Shown piece after piece: positions 42,808 through 52,435 of a DNA stretch of 62,064 nt. Origin of the DNA: Actinomycetes bacterium (GTDB lineage Bacteria > Actinomycetota > Coriobacteriia > Coriobacteriales > Eggerthellaceae). The position numbers and the translations under genes are program-made. The stretch lies in the NCBI GenBank assembly GCA_023429565.1, contig JAEZDJ010000043.1:1-62064 (forward strand), in the 5' to 3' direction. The notes under the pieces were generated by a model that did not search any database, was not told where the DNA came from, and worked only from the letters and a program-made list of their open reading frames with translations. Within the stretch, counting starts at the first letter, position 1. Every line of letters starts with the position of its first letter.

Positions 42808-44607
42808 CTATTCGCCGAGCCTCTCCGCCGCCGCCAGCCACTCGTCCTCAAGCATCGCGACCTGATCCTGCAACTCGTCAATCTGCGATTGCAGGTCGCC
42901 CAGAACCGTGAAGTCAGACGGGTCGGCGGCCGCCATCTGCACGCGCACCGCATCCGCCTTGTCGCGCAGCGTCTCAGCCTTGCGCTCGTTCGAGGCCATG
43001 GTCTTTCGAAGCGCCCGAATGTCCCCTCCCGAGAGAGAGCGCTCTTGCGGTTCCTCGTGTTTCACGGCATTTCCGCGGGCAACCTCCCCCGAAGCCGCCT
43101 CCGAACGCCCCTCCATGAGACGCAGATATTCCTCAACGCCGCGTGGAAGATGGCGGATCTTGCCGTCGACGAGCGCAAACTGATGGTCCGTCACGCGCTC
43201 CATGAGATAGCGGTCATGGGTTACGAGCAGCAACGTTCCAGGCCAAGTGTCAAGAAGATCCTCCATGGCGGCCAGCATGTCGGTGTCGAGGTCGTTTCCG
43301 GGTTCATCCAAAATCAGCACGTTCGGCTCATCCAGAAGAATGAGCATGAATGCAAGGCGGCGTTTCTGGCCTCCCGAAAGGTCTTGGACCGGCTCGTTGA
43401 GGTCAGCGTTTGAAAAACCGAGCTTCTCCAACAGTTGGCCTGGGGTCATGTCCTTCCCGTCCAACATGGTGCGACGGCTGTAGCGGCCGACGACTTCGCG
43501 AACGCGGTCGCCCTCAAACTCCGCGAGGCTGTCCAAATGCTGGGACAGCACGGCAAAGCGCACCGTTTTGCCTATCCTCACCTCGCCGGAATCAGGAGCC
43601 TGCAGCCCCTGCAGGGTGCGCAGCAGCGTGGTCTTGCCAGCACCGTTTTCCCCAACGATGCCATAGCGGTCGCCGGGGCCGATCGCCCAATCCACGTCGT
43701 CCAGAATGACGTGGTCCCCAAAGCGCACGGTCACCTGCTCGAGATCGACAACCTGTTTGCCGAGGCGCGCCATGGCCATGCGCTTGAGTTCCAGATCGTC
43801 GCGCAGCGGCGGCACGTCGGCAATAAGCTCCTGGGCTGCAGCCACATGAAATTTCGGTTTCGTCGCACGTGCCCGTGCACCGCGGGAAAGCCATGCGAGC
43901 TCCCGCCGCAAAGCATTTTGCCGCTTCTGCTCCGCCAACGCAGCCAACCGGTCACGCTCCACCCGCTGCATGACATAGGCGGAATAGCCCCCCTCGAACG
44001 GGTCGACCTGCCGATCATGGACCTCGAGCATGCGGGTGCACACCTCGTCGAGGAACCAACGGTCATGCGTGACCACCAGAAGCGCGCCGGAGCCCCGTTT
44101 CCACCGCGAAGCAAGATGCTCCGCAAGCCAGGTGATGGCTCGCACGTCCAAATGGTTTGTCGGCTCATCCAACGCCAGGACGTCCCAGTCGCCGATGAGC
44201 AGGCGGGCGAGATCGACCCGACGACGCTGTCCGCCCGAAAGCGTCCCCACCTGCGCATCCCAAGGAATGTCCGCAACAAGGCCCGCAATGATGCCGCGGA
44301 TTCGGGCGTCACCGGCCCAGACGTATTCGGGAAGGTCCCCAACGATAGCCTGGCCCACCGCAACCTGAGAGTCCAGCTGATCAGCCTGTCCAAGCAGGCC
44401 GACGCGCACCGAGCCGTTGCGCAGCACCCGCCCGCTGTCGGGCTCCAGCACGCCGGCCAGGAGGTCGAGCAGGGTCGACTTTCCGTCGCCGTTGCGCCCG
44501 ACAATGCCGACGCGGTCGCCCTCGTTCACCCCAAGCGACACGTTGTCGAACACCGTCTTGGTGGGAAACTCGACCCGCACCTTCTCGCATCCCAGCAAAA
44601 ACGCCAT
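42808..44607 (-). CDS. ABC-F family ATPase (Uup-like)
   Basis: A 599-residue soluble protein with two ABC ATPase domains and no membrane segments, as in ABC-F translation factors and antibiotic-target protectors. Domain 1 has GRNGDGKST, LSGGQRRRVDLARLL and LALDEPTNHLD. A helical interdomain linker (~210-260) follows. Domain 2 has GENGAGKTT, LSGGQKRRLAF and LILDEPGNDLD. A C-terminal coiled coil (~530-595) is typical of Uup. ATG 44607 is chosen for its AGAGG site. The gene follows a glycosyltransferase gene by 62 nt. Confidence 0.88.
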   Translation of the reverse strand: MAFLLGCEKVRVEFPTKTVFDNVSLGVNEGDRVGIVGRNGDGKSTLLDLLAGVLEPDSGRVLRNGSVRVGLLGQADQLDSQVAVGQAIVGDLPEYVWAGDARIRGIIAGLVADIPWDAQVGTLSGGQRRRVDLARLLIGDWDVLALDEPTNHLDVRAITWLAEHLASRWKRGSGALLVVTHDRWFLDEVCTRMLEVHDRQVDPFEGGYSAYVMQRVERDRLAALAEQKRQNALRRELAWLSRGARARATKPKFHVAAAQELIADVPPLRDDLELKRMAMARLGKQVVDLEQVTVRFGDHVILDDVDWAIGPGDRYGIVGENGAGKTTLLRTLQGLQAPDSGEVRIGKTVRFAVLSQHLDSLAEFEGDRVREVVGRYSRRTMLDGKDMTPGQLLEKLGFSNADLNEPVQDLSGGQKRRLAFMLILLDEPNVLILDEPGNDLDTDMLAAMEDLLDTWPGTLLLVTHDRYLMERVTDHQFALVDGKIRHLPRGVEEYLRLMEGRSEAASGEVARGNAVKHEEPQERSLSGGDIRALRKTMASNERKAETLRDKADAVRVQMAAADPSDFTVLGDLQSQIDELQDQVAMLEDEWLAAAERLGE

Positions 44608-44669
44608 TGAGCCGCATCCTCTCGTTTGACCATACCCGTCATGATAGCAAAGTGCCCAGAAACGCCGGA

Positions 44670-46361
44670 CTATTCCTTCTCCATCACAGCGATGGTGAAC
44701 CACGTGCGCTCATAAGGACGATAGTACGTCTGTGACTCCAATTTCGTGATGCCCGACTTCTGGGAAAGGTCCGCCACGTCACGAGGCTCCTCGCCATTCT
44801 GCGATTGGCCGAGCACGATGAACCGGCCATGAAAGTCGTCAAGGATGAGCTCCCACGACTTTTGGCTTGAAAGCGTGGGCTCATACGCCCGATACGCTTG
44901 ATCCCAGTTGCCCTTCTGCCAGTCCATATAGGTCTGGGGAACGTCAGGGAACGTGACGGCCGTCACACCCTCGATGCCAATGTCAGACGAGACGACAAGA
45001 GGGTCGGCGCCGTCCTGGTCCGCGGCAAGCGACTCGGTCACCTCCGCAAACCTCTCAAGTGGCACCTGATTGTCGGACGCGTAGCAGTCGGAAACAAACA
45101 ATGCCTGACTCGTCAGCGACGTGCCCAACAGCACCGCGCAGACCCCACCCACAAGCACGCGGCTGCGAACATGGGACAGCAGCACGGCGCAGGCAAACAG
45201 CAAGGGGCCCAACGCCACAAACAGGTAGCGGTAATAGAGAATGAGCGAGTTCATGACATACGATGCTCCCCATGCAATGACCAGCACGCCGCCGTACACC
45301 GCCAGAGCGGCCAGCGCGGCTCTGACATCGCCAGAAACGGACAAAGGCCGCTTCATCTTCGTCGCGCGCCAGACAGCCCAGATCACAAGCGCCACCAGCA
45401 ACACGAGAGCCGCAATTCCCAGCGCCGTGACCAGGACCTGCCATCCCCCTCCATAGGCACCGCGAGAGGCGAACGACATCTGGCTCGTCATGATGGGATA
45501 GGTGGCAAGCTCAATGTACGTTGCGGGAAACACCATGTTCGCCCAGTAGGTCTGCGACACGACGCCCATCTGGCTGGCCAACGCAGCAAGCCAAGGAGCA
45601 TAAAGGGCCACCTGCGCGACTGCGCCCAGCAGAAAAACGGCAAGGGGATGGCCGCCCGGGACCCCACCGTGCCCTCGACGAGATTTCCGCAGCTTAAAGG
45701 CACGCTGCAGCAAGAAGGCAAGCATGAGGAGGTTCACCACAAAAGCCGAGAGCACCCCAAAATAGTGCAGGTAGGCGCTCGCCAGGCTCGCCGCAAAAAA
45801 AACCAGCCACCAACGCCGCGGGGCGCCGGCCCAAAGCGGCAGGCCCGAGGCCAGAGCGGCGACAGTGCTTTCATTCGGCCCCCCGGCACGCAGAAGCGAG
45901 GCGATGCGGTAGGCATACACCGCACACAGCATCACGGAAAACGTGGCCCATGAGTACATGCGTATCTCCACGGCCATGACGGAGACATAGGGAACGAACA
46001 GCGCCAGAAATGAAAAAAGAACGCCGATCCGCCATCCAAAATCACGCCTCACATGCGTGTAGCCGAGCGCGGCAAGCGCAACGGCCCCCAGCACGGCAAA
46101 CAGTCGATACGCGAGGATGTTCTGCCCAAACACGAGATTGAGCACATGAAGCGCCCAGTAGAACAGGATGGGGTGAACGTCCCCCGACCCAATGGTCCAT
46201 ATCTCGCCAAACGAATGATTGGCAATGGCTACCGAATAGCTCTCGTCAAACCAGACGTTCCCATGGAAGGCGCCGACGAGGAGAAACAGCGTGCCAAACG
46301 CCAGCAGGGCAAGATGGAACGCCCGCCGCGACACGAACGGGAACCGACGAGCCTGATTCAT
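44670..46361 (-). CDS. GT-C fold membrane glycosyltransferase (family 39-like)
   Basis: A 563-residue polytopic membrane protein with about eleven helices. The GT-C signature is visible: an acidic motif in the first external loop (VWFDESYSVAIA, ~37-48) and GDVHPILFYW (~61-70), as in ArnT and mannosyltransferases that use polyprenyl-phosphate sugars. The C-terminal 130 residues form an external soluble domain. Its ATG overlaps the stop of the GT2 gene by 4 nt (ATGA), so the two act together: GT2 makes the lipid-linked sugar and this enzyme may transfer it outside (inference). Acceptor unknown. Confidence 0.8.
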   Translation of the reverse strand: MNQARRFPFVSRRAFHLALLAFGTLFLLVGAFHGNVWFDESYSVAIANHSFGEIWTIGSGDVHPILFYWALHVLNLVFGQNILAYRLFAVLGAVALAALGYTHVRRDFGWRIGVLFSFLALFVPYVSVMAVEIRMYSWATFSVMLCAVYAYRIASLLRAGGPNESTVAALASGLPLWAGAPRRWWLVFFAASLASAYLHYFGVLSAFVVNLLMLAFLLQRAFKLRKSRRGHGGVPGGHPLAVFLLGAVAQVALYAPWLAALASQMGVVSQTYWANMVFPATYIELATYPIMTSQMSFASRGAYGGGWQVLVTALGIAALVLLVALVIWAVWRATKMKRPLSVSGDVRAALAALAVYGGVLVIAWGASYVMNSLILYYRYLFVALGPLLFACAVLLSHVRSRVLVGGVCAVLLGTSLTSQALFVSDCYASDNQVPLERFAEVTESLAADQDGADPLVVSSDIGIEGVTAVTFPDVPQTYMDWQKGNWDQAYRAYEPTLSSQKSWELILDDFHGRFIVLGQSQNGEEPRDVADLSQKSGITKLESQTYYRPYERTWFTIAVMEKE

Positions 46362-47512
46362 GCGCAAAGTCCATCGATGGGATCTTCGGGAGCAGAGCCC
46401 TTCGGGGGGCGCACCACGTGGTCGGCTTCCGCCGGGACCGGATTTGCAGGCAAGGTGGATTCAGGCTTCGTCGCATCGGACGTCGCCCACACAGAAGCCG
46501 CGACGGGCGCAGGGGCAACGCTCCCGGCTTCTTGCTCAGAACCTCCCCCCGTCGCGGAAGAAGCGCGCGAGACATACTCGTTGCGGGTCAGATAGATGGG
46601 ACGATGCTTGGACTCGATATAGGCACGTGCCATGTATTCGCCGAACACGCCCAGCACGAACATCTGAATGCCGCCCAGCAACAGCACCACATAGAGCAGC
46701 ACCTGGCTGATGGCGATGTCACTGTTGTAGGCGATCTTGTCGTAGAGGTCCAACCCGAAGAACACGAGAGAGACGAAGGCGAGCACCATACCCGCATACA
46801 TGATCAGCCTGAGAGGCCAGGTGGAAAATGCCAGCACCCCGTTCCACGCGTAGGACACGAGTTTGCGGAGCGTCCATCTGCTCACGCCATAGTGCCGCTC
46901 ATGGACTTCGTAGGGAATGACATGGGTGTTGAATCCGACCCAGGCAAACAGGCCCTTGGAAAAGCGGAATTGCTCATGCAGGGAAAGCAGGGCCTCGGCC
47001 ACCGGACGGCGAAACACGCGGAAGTCGCTCACATCCGCGATGATGCGCGTCTCGCTCATGCCATTGAACACCTGGTAGAACAGCCGCTTGCACACCCGCA
47101 GGGGAAGGCTCTCGCACCGCTTCTCCGGGACCGCCGCCACGCAGTCGGTGTCGGAGTGCTCCTCCAGGTAGCGATACATTTGAAAGGCCACCTGAGGATC
47201 CTGCTGCATGTCGGCGTCGATGAAGCCGACGCAGTCGCCCGTGGCGTGTTCGAGACCAGCATAGAGCGCAGCTTCCTTGCCAAAGTTTCTTGAGAAGTCC
47301 ACAACGGTGATGGTTGCACGACCAGACCCAGCTGCACGATACCGGGCAATTGCACGTTCGAGAACCGCAGGCGTGTCATCTGCACTTCCGTCGTTCACGA
47401 AGATGAGTTCGTAGTCAATATCCTCGCCGTCAAGACATTCGGTAGCGGCTACAAGGAATCCAGGCAGATTGCGTGCTTCATTGTAGCTCGGTATAACCAA
47501 TGAGAAGTTCAT
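46358..47512 (-). CDS. Family 2 glycosyltransferase (polyprenyl-phosphate type)
   Basis: A 384-residue enzyme, likely making a polyprenyl-phosphate sugar donor on the inner face. The GT-A domain has VIPSYNEARNL (N terminus), FVNDGSADDT, FIDADMQQDPQ (metal-binding DAD) and RVFRRPVAEALL. Two C-terminal helices (~240-262, ~275-297) are those of GtrB/DPM-type proteins. The last ~60 residues are a Pro/Ala/Ser-rich tail. It is first in a unit with the GT-C gene and divergent from a ChbG/YdjC deacetylase gene. Confidence 0.88.
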   Translation of the reverse strand: MNFSLVIPSYNEARNLPGFLVAATECLDGEDIDYELIFVNDGSADDTPAVLERAIARYRAAGSGRATITVVDFSRNFGKEAALYAGLEHATGDCVGFIDADMQQDPQVAFQMYRYLEEHSDTDCVAAVPEKRCESLPLRVCKRLFYQVFNGMSETRIIADVSDFRVFRRPVAEALLSLHEQFRFSKGLFAWVGFNTHVIPYEVHERHYGVSRWTLRKLVSYAWNGVLAFSTWPLRLIMYAGMVLAFVSLVFFGLDLYDKIAYNSDIAISQVLLYVVLLLGGIQMFVLGVFGEYMARAYIESKHRPIYLTRNEYVSRASSATGGGSEQEAGSVAPAPVAASVWATSDATKPESTLPANPVPAEADHVVRPPKGSAPEDPIDGLCA

Positions 47513-47638
47513 ATTCGTTTTCCGACCGCTCCATTCGCCTTATTTTGCGTTAGTGTATCATTCCCATCGCATACGAGGACAACCTACGTAAAATACTTAA
47601 AATAGGTTCAAGAACCATCCTCATGACGTAAGGATATT
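47513..47638. promoter_or_regulatory. Divergent promoter region, GT2 gene and deacetylase gene
   Basis: An AT-rich 126-nt stretch. An inverted repeat AACCTA (47581-47586) / TAGGTT (47603-47608) sits within weaker outer arms GAGGA/TCCTC. The exact promoters could not be fixed. Confidence 0.4.
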
Positions 47639-48559
47639 ATGGCATCTTTTTTCCATGCAGACGACTACGGAATCACCTTTGATCAGTCGCGTGCCATCCT
47701 TTCGCTCAGCAAGGCGACAGGAGGGCACGGGGCGCTCAACAGCATCAGCATATTCGCCAACAGTCCCTCGTTCTCAGAGGCGGCCTCGTTGGCCGCACCC
47801 TTCGTCGAAGGGGGTTCGCTCCATGCGTCCGTGCATCTCAACCTCGTCGAGGGGTATCCTTGCGCCGACCCGCTTTCCCTGTCGTTGCTGGTGGATTCGC
47901 GCGGAGCATTCTGTCACGACTTCGTCGGCCTGCTGCGCCTGTCACTCGGACGCCAACGGCAAGAGTTCCACCGACAGGTCTCCTGCGAGCTCGCCGCACA
48001 GATCGACCGCTTTCTCTCAGCGTTCCCGCGGGAGCAACAAACGCTGCGGGCCGACAGCCATCAGCACACCCACGCGATACCCGCCGTGTTCGACGCCCTC
48101 ATGGATGCTCTGGGCGCTTCCAACTGCACCCTCGGCTATCTGCGCACTCCTGTCGAACCGTTGAGCCCGCACCTGTCATCGCTGGAATCCTTACGAAGGG
48201 TCAAGCCGGTGAACCTGGCCAAAGATGCGCTGCTTTCCCTGCTGTGGCACACAAACCGGATGAAAATGCCCCAGGGATGCGCCACCGCACTGTTCTGCGG
48301 AGTCGTGCTGTCGGGACGCATGGAGCAGGTCGACATGGATCTCGTGCGTTCCTTCGAGAAGCTCGCCCACAAGCGTGGAGAGGATCTGGAAATACTGTTC
48401 CATCCGATCAGCGTGCCGAGATCGCTTTGCCTCGATCCCCAAAACGAACCGTTCGCGCGTGCCTGCGCGTCTCCAAGCCGCGATGCCGAGGCACGGGCGA
48501 TCGAACGTCTGGGCGACGTGGGCGACAAGCTTTGCCCACAGGACCAGGCAGGCCGCTGA
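47639..48559 (+). CDS. ChbG/HpnK (YdjC)-family deacetylase
   Basis: A 306-residue carbohydrate deacetylase of the YdjC family, which removes acetyl groups from N-acetylated sugars or hopanoid sugars. The metal site is complete: HADDYG (Asp-Asp pair, ~6-11), HLNLVEG (~68-74) and DSHQHTHAIP (~144-153). AAGGA precedes ATG 47639. It is divergent from two glycosyltransferase genes, so it may trim or modify the glycan they build (inference). Confidence 0.87.
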   Translation: MASFFHADDYGITFDQSRAILSLSKATGGHGALNSISIFANSPSFSEAASLAAPFVEGGSLHASVHLNLVEGYPCADPLSLSLLVDSRGAFCHDFVGLLRLSLGRQRQEFHRQVSCELAAQIDRFLSAFPREQQTLRADSHQHTHAIPAVFDALMDALGASNCTLGYLRTPVEPLSPHLSSLESLRRVKPVNLAKDALLSLLWHTNRMKMPQGCATALFCGVVLSGRMEQVDMDLVRSFEKLAHKRGEDLEILFHPISVPRSLCLDPQNEPFARACASPSRDAEARAIERLGDVGDKLCPQDQAGR

Positions 48560-48640
48560 AGGAAAGCCGCAGCCCATCGTAGTTTCCCAAGCTCCAAGGG
48601 ACGCTCATCCGATCTGCGCATGGCAAGCGCATGAGCAACG

Positions 48641-48668
48641 GCAAGTGGGCAAGTGGGCAAGTGGGCAA
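48641..48668. repeat. Tandem octamer repeat
   Basis: GCAAGTGG is repeated three times head to tail and followed by GCAA. The run is too short and lacks spacers, so it is not a CRISPR. Confidence 0.9.
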
Positions 48669-48798
48669 ATTTTGACCCACGCACAGCGAAGCGTGGGGGA
48701 AGGCGCCGAAAGCAGGGACGGGGATATGCAGATTCGCCGAAATGCGTCAGCGGAATGTCGCAAGCGCCCTCGAAAAGCGAGCCACTGGCACGAGCGAA

Positions 48799-48937
48799 TG
48801 CCGCGAACGTGAGAAATGGCAAGGTCTCCCGCGCGCTATCTTTATCGGAATCTCTCTGAACTGGCCGTTTGCTCTGTCATTGATATAAAAGTGAAGCATT
48901 GAGGACGACAGCCTTTCCATTTCTCGCGTTCGCGGCA
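48799..48937. repeat. Inverted-repeat element, copy B
   Basis: The left arm (48799-48824) contains GAGAAATGGCAAGG. The right arm (48912-48937) is its reverse complement at 24 of 26 positions. The spacer is 87 nt, exactly as in copy A, and spacer positions 31-56 match copy A without gaps at 19 of 26 bases. Confidence 0.85.
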
Positions 48938-49139
48938 CGAAGCGCAGGGGCCCGCTGCGGTCGACAGCGTTTGTCGGCTCACGGCGCCTGTCGGCTCACG
49001 GCACTGGTCCGTCCGCAACGCTTGTCTGGTCGCTCCGATCCGCCGAACCCGCAACGCCTGCCTAGCCGTTCTCGGTCCTTCCCGCGCGCAACGCCGCCCC
49101 CCTCTTCCTCCGCCGGCGGCACGAGGCGCAGGGGCCCGC
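48932..49139. repeat. Direct repeat pair beside element copy B
   Basis: A 24-bp sequence containing GCGCAGGGGCCCGC occurs at 48932-48955 and at 49116-49139, with one mismatch. The first copy overlaps the right arm of element B. The pyrimidine-rich sequence before the second copy looks like a decayed arm. Confidence 0.7.
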
Positions 49140-49205
49140 GCCACCCACGTGCCCGAAGAGCGCGTCTTTTCAGCGCCTTCCCGAGAAACGGACCGGAATA
49201 TAGTC

Positions 49206-50330
49206 TTACACCAGCAAGGTCACTCCCACAATGAAGCCAGCCGTCAGCAGCGCTCCTCCGACAATGATGGCCCAGACGGCGGGCCGAGCCCAGTTCACCG
49301 TCCAGCCCACACCGAAGCGCTCAGGCAAGAACAAGCTTGGGTCATCAGCATTGAAGTAGAACACGCCCAGTTTCCAGTGCTCGTCATCGTCGGCAAGGAT
49401 GGCATCGGAGCCCTGCATGCGCTTGAACACCCGCGATCCAGCCTGGCCGTATACGACGCTCACCGCAATCGCTCCGATGAGAATCGGCACCGTGACCGCC
49501 ATCACCAGAGCACCCGCCTGTCCGAGGGAGAGCACGTCCAGGGCGGAAAGCATGAACACAATTCCGATAACTGCCGTAAGGGCCAAGCCGGAAGCCAGCA
49601 GAAATATGCTTTGAGCACGGGCGAACATCCCGTAGGCAAGGGCAGAAGTCGCGGGAGCACCCGGTTCGGACCACTTCTTGGATCGCAGGATGACCCAGTG
49701 GCTGAAGAGGAAGCACACGATGAGAAACGCTTGCATAAACAGAGGGAACCCCACCACGGACGGGCTCTTCGGTTCCCAGCTGTTCACGTTGCCGGCAAAA
49801 TCGGCATGCATGGGTATCATGTCGGGCATGTGGGGATAGCCGATGACGCCAAGGGCGGCCGTCACCAGGACGATGGGCACATACAACAGGTTCCACCTGA
49901 GAGAAAGGGCCTGCGGGATTGCCCCCTCACCCACAGCAGCGACCGATTCCTGAACTTCGGCAACCCATCCCTGATCACGTTTGTAGGACTTCGTCCTCGC
50001 GCGATACGCCAGCATGAGCAGGTAGCCGCCCACGCAGAGGACGAGCGTGCCGACGATCACGACAACCATGACCCCCGTCCCCTCGCCCATCAGTGCAAAA
50101 ACAAAAGCGATCGCCGTGATCAGCACCGTCGTCAAAGACACAATGAGAGAATACTGGCGCTTGAGCTTCTTGAGATATGAATCCTGCTGCGCCGCTGACG
50201 GCACGGTAACGGCGAACACCTCGCCCCGGCGCATGAGATAGGGCGTCGCGGCCATGAAAAAACCGATGATCGGGAGCAAGAGCGCCGTTATCAACACGAT
50301 CGCACGTGTGTCAAATGTCGATTCCATCAT
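49206..50330 (-). CDS. DUF1648/DUF5808-type membrane protein
   Basis: A 374-residue membrane protein with about nine helices. A DUF1648-like segment contains YPHMPDMIPMHADFAGNVN (~163-181), as in SdpI-like proteins. The soluble DUF5808-like motif DDEHWKLGVFYFNADDPS (~313-330) is near the end. SdpI relatives give immunity to a membrane-active toxin, but this role is not shown here. Its ATG overlaps the GntR stop (ATGA), and it ends the ABC/permease/GntR operon. Confidence 0.8.
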   Translation of the reverse strand: MMESTFDTRAIVLITALLLPIIGFFMAATPYLMRRGEVFAVTVPSAAQQDSYLKKLKRQYSLIVSLTTVLITAIAFVFALMGEGTGVMVVVIVGTLVLCVGGYLLMLAYRARTKSYKRDQGWVAEVQESVAAVGEGAIPQALSLRWNLLYVPIVLVTAALGVIGYPHMPDMIPMHADFAGNVNSWEPKSPSVVGFPLFMQAFLIVCFLFSHWVILRSKKWSEPGAPATSALAYGMFARAQSIFLLASGLALTAVIGIVFMLSALDVLSLGQAGALVMAVTVPILIGAIAVSVVYGQAGSRVFKRMQGSDAILADDDEHWKLGVFYFNADDPSLFLPERFGVGWTVNWARPAVWAIIVGGALLTAGFIVGVTLLV

Positions 50331-50767
50331 CTGTCCGTCCTTTCAGAAAAGCGTCCCGCGACTCCGTCGCACCCAATTCCATCCGGCAGTCCATAGGCGC
50401 TGTCAGCCTGTACAACGGCCCTTTGCAAGAAATCGTCCCTCGATCCGCCCCGGGCACGATACGCCAACGCCAGTTCAAGCAGCTGTCCATCCATCTTCTC
50501 ACGCTCGGCTTCGACGCGGCCGCTTTCACGAGGATCGGCAACATGCGCCCCCGACCGACCACGCATGAGAATATAGCCCTCATCCCGCAGCACGGCATAA
50601 GCCTTGTTGACGGTGTGGAGATTGATGCCGAGGTCGTCTCCCAAGGAGCGAACGCTGGGCAGGGCCTGGCCCGGCTCCAGATCACCACGCGCAATGGCTC
50701 CGATGATCTGTGAACGTATCTGCAGATATAGCGGTTCCTGAGCCTTCTGGTCAACACGGATGATCAT
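50327..50767 (-). CDS. GntR/YtrA-family transcriptional regulator
   Basis: A 146-residue repressor of the YtrA subgroup. It has an N-terminal winged helix (PLYLQIRSQIIGAIARGDLE; LPSVRSLGDDLGINLHTVNK) and a short helical C-terminal part without a ligand domain. I chose ATG 50767 because AAGGA lies 7 nt before it. YtrA-type regulators usually control their own ABC transporter operon, and the repeats at 53287-53318 upstream of that operon are a good candidate site. Confidence 0.88.
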   Translation of the reverse strand: MIIRVDQKAQEPLYLQIRSQIIGAIARGDLEPGQALPSVRSLGDDLGINLHTVNKAYAVLRDEGYILMRGRSGAHVADPRESGRVEAEREKMDGQLLELALAYRARGGSRDDFLQRAVVQADSAYGLPDGIGCDGVAGRFSERTDR

Positions 50768-50820
50768 GAACATGTCCTTTCTCCGAGCGCGTTGCGACGG
50801 CATGGTGCCAAGATCATTCC

Positions 50821-52425
50821 TCAGTCGCTCAGACCCTGTCGCACCGTTTCGCGAAACAACACAACCGACGCTGCCCCAATCACCAACGCCACCCCCAACA
50901 TTGCGACAGAACCGCCGAACAACGTGGCCGCGATGCCTGCAGCAACCAAAACCATCCCACCGAGCGCGACCACGAATACCGCCACGGATCGCTTGACCGG
51001 CTCATAGACCGTGGTCCAATCATAGCGAGGATGCCACGCATCGAGAGCCAGTCCGAAAAATGTCGCAAAGAGGGCAAACGCCATCGGCACGATGAACAGC
51101 GCCACCACAGTGATCGCATCGACAGGAACCGCGACGCTCAGCAGCACCCCACTCGCCAAAACGGTGGGCACGGCAAGGCAAAGGTTGAGCATGGCCTTGG
51201 CCTTCAAGATCATGCGCGGCGAAACGGGCGCTGTCAGCATGAGCCAACGGTTTGACCCTTCAAGCGACACCGAGGCCGTCGTCGTCGATGCAATACCCAT
51301 GCAGAACGCCAGGAGCCAAGGCAAAAGGCCGAGAACCATCGGCACATAGTCAGGCGGCAACGAGTCAAGCGGGGAGAATCCCATCACCCGCCCCACCGCT
51401 GCCGCCACAGCGACAACAAGAACGAGGACGTAGCCGGTACAGGCGTTGACCAGATACACCGGGGTCGCAATCAACAGCCGAGCCTCCTTGGCCACGAGGG
51501 CGCGAAAAGGAGAGCGGGCGGGATCAAGTGAACCGCCACCGACGGGAGCCGATGCCTTGTCGAATGAGAACACGCCGCGGGGACGCGCATCCCTAAGAAA
51601 GGCGTTTACCGGAACGAACACGCGCACAAGCGCCGCCAAGAAGCCCAGCGGCAAGACAAGGGAGACTCCCGCAAACAGCATGAACGATGAAATATCGCCC
51701 CACCTGACGGCGGCGGCCGCCCACTGCGCCGGCGGATACGCTCCCTCGAGAGCCATCGTCTGCATGGACGCAACCGCAGCAAAGGAACCTGCGCCATCCA
51801 TCTGATTAGTCAGCGCACATGATCCGAATACAATTGCCACCACCAGGGCGACCGACAACAAGGAGGCAATGATGCTCGCACGCCTGAATCGTGCTGACAC
51901 GGCCATGATGCACGCAGCGAGAACTATGGCAACAGACAAGGGAAGCAGCGGCGCGAGCACCAGGACAGCAACCATGCAGGCCATGCCCACGCCCGACACA
52001 CCCGCATTCATGGCGTACACAACGAAGGGAGGCACCATGACCAACAGGCCAAACACAAAAGACATGGCATAAAGCGAGGCAACACGAGAGAGCACGACAG
52101 AGGTAACGGACACCGGCAACGACATGACCATATCGTGGTCTCTGAAAGAAAACAGCACTCCGTTCGCTTTGAGGAAAGAGGCCACAGCACCGGCAAGCGA
52201 GCCAATCAGCACGGCAGTGAATGGGATGAGGTCAACCATCCCAAAGGTCACCATCGCGCTGGCCACAGTGGCGCTGTACCATACAGCTATGAGCACGATG
52301 CCGACAACCGCGAGCAGGGCAAGTGCAATCGAACGCCTCGCCTTTGCCGCGTCCGCATGCAACGCTTTGTTGATGCCGAACATGCCGAACATCTGGATTT
52401 TCAGCAGAAGAATGAACGAGCGCAC
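50821..52425 (-). CDS. ABC transporter permease (ABC-2 type)
   Basis: A 534-residue permease with about twelve hydrophobic helices, roughly two sets of six around a cytoplasmic loop (~300-340). It probably exports a lipid, peptide or drug with the ATPase encoded 10 nt upstream. I chose GTG 52425 because GAGGAGG precedes it; an ATG further upstream would overlap the ATPase gene. The cargo is unknown. Confidence 0.82.
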   Translation of the reverse strand: MRSFILLLKIQMFGMFGINKALHADAAKARRSIALALLAVVGIVLIAVWYSATVASAMVTFGMVDLIPFTAVLIGSLAGAVASFLKANGVLFSFRDHDMVMSLPVSVTSVVLSRVASLYAMSFVFGLLVMVPPFVVYAMNAGVSGVGMACMVAVLVLAPLLPLSVAIVLAACIMAVSARFRRASIIASLLSVALVVAIVFGSCALTNQMDGAGSFAAVASMQTMALEGAYPPAQWAAAAVRWGDISSFMLFAGVSLVLPLGFLAALVRVFVPVNAFLRDARPRGVFSFDKASAPVGGGSLDPARSPFRALVAKEARLLIATPVYLVNACTGYVLVLVVAVAAAVGRVMGFSPLDSLPPDYVPMVLGLLPWLLAFCMGIASTTTASVSLEGSNRWLMLTAPVSPRMILKAKAMLNLCLAVPTVLASGVLLSVAVPVDAITVVALFIVPMAFALFATFFGLALDAWHPRYDWTTVYEPVKRSVAVFVVALGGMVLVAAGIAATLFGGSVAMLGVALVIGAASVVLFRETVRQGLSD

Positions 52426-52435
52426 ACTACCCTCC

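Larger units (their letters stand above)
48560..49205. other. Repeat-rich intergenic region
   Basis: About 645 nt between convergent genes. It holds a tandem 8-mer, a 7-bp hairpin (48676-48697), inverted-repeat element copy B, a 14-bp direct repeat TGTCGGCTCACGGC (48972 and 48989) and a 24-bp direct repeat. Reading frames here are Arg/Pro-rich shadows and no gene is supported. Confidence 0.7.

Noticed and set aside
48641..48668. Possible CRISPR array
   Set aside because: Three 8-bp units directly joined with no spacers, and no cas genes anywhere in the window.
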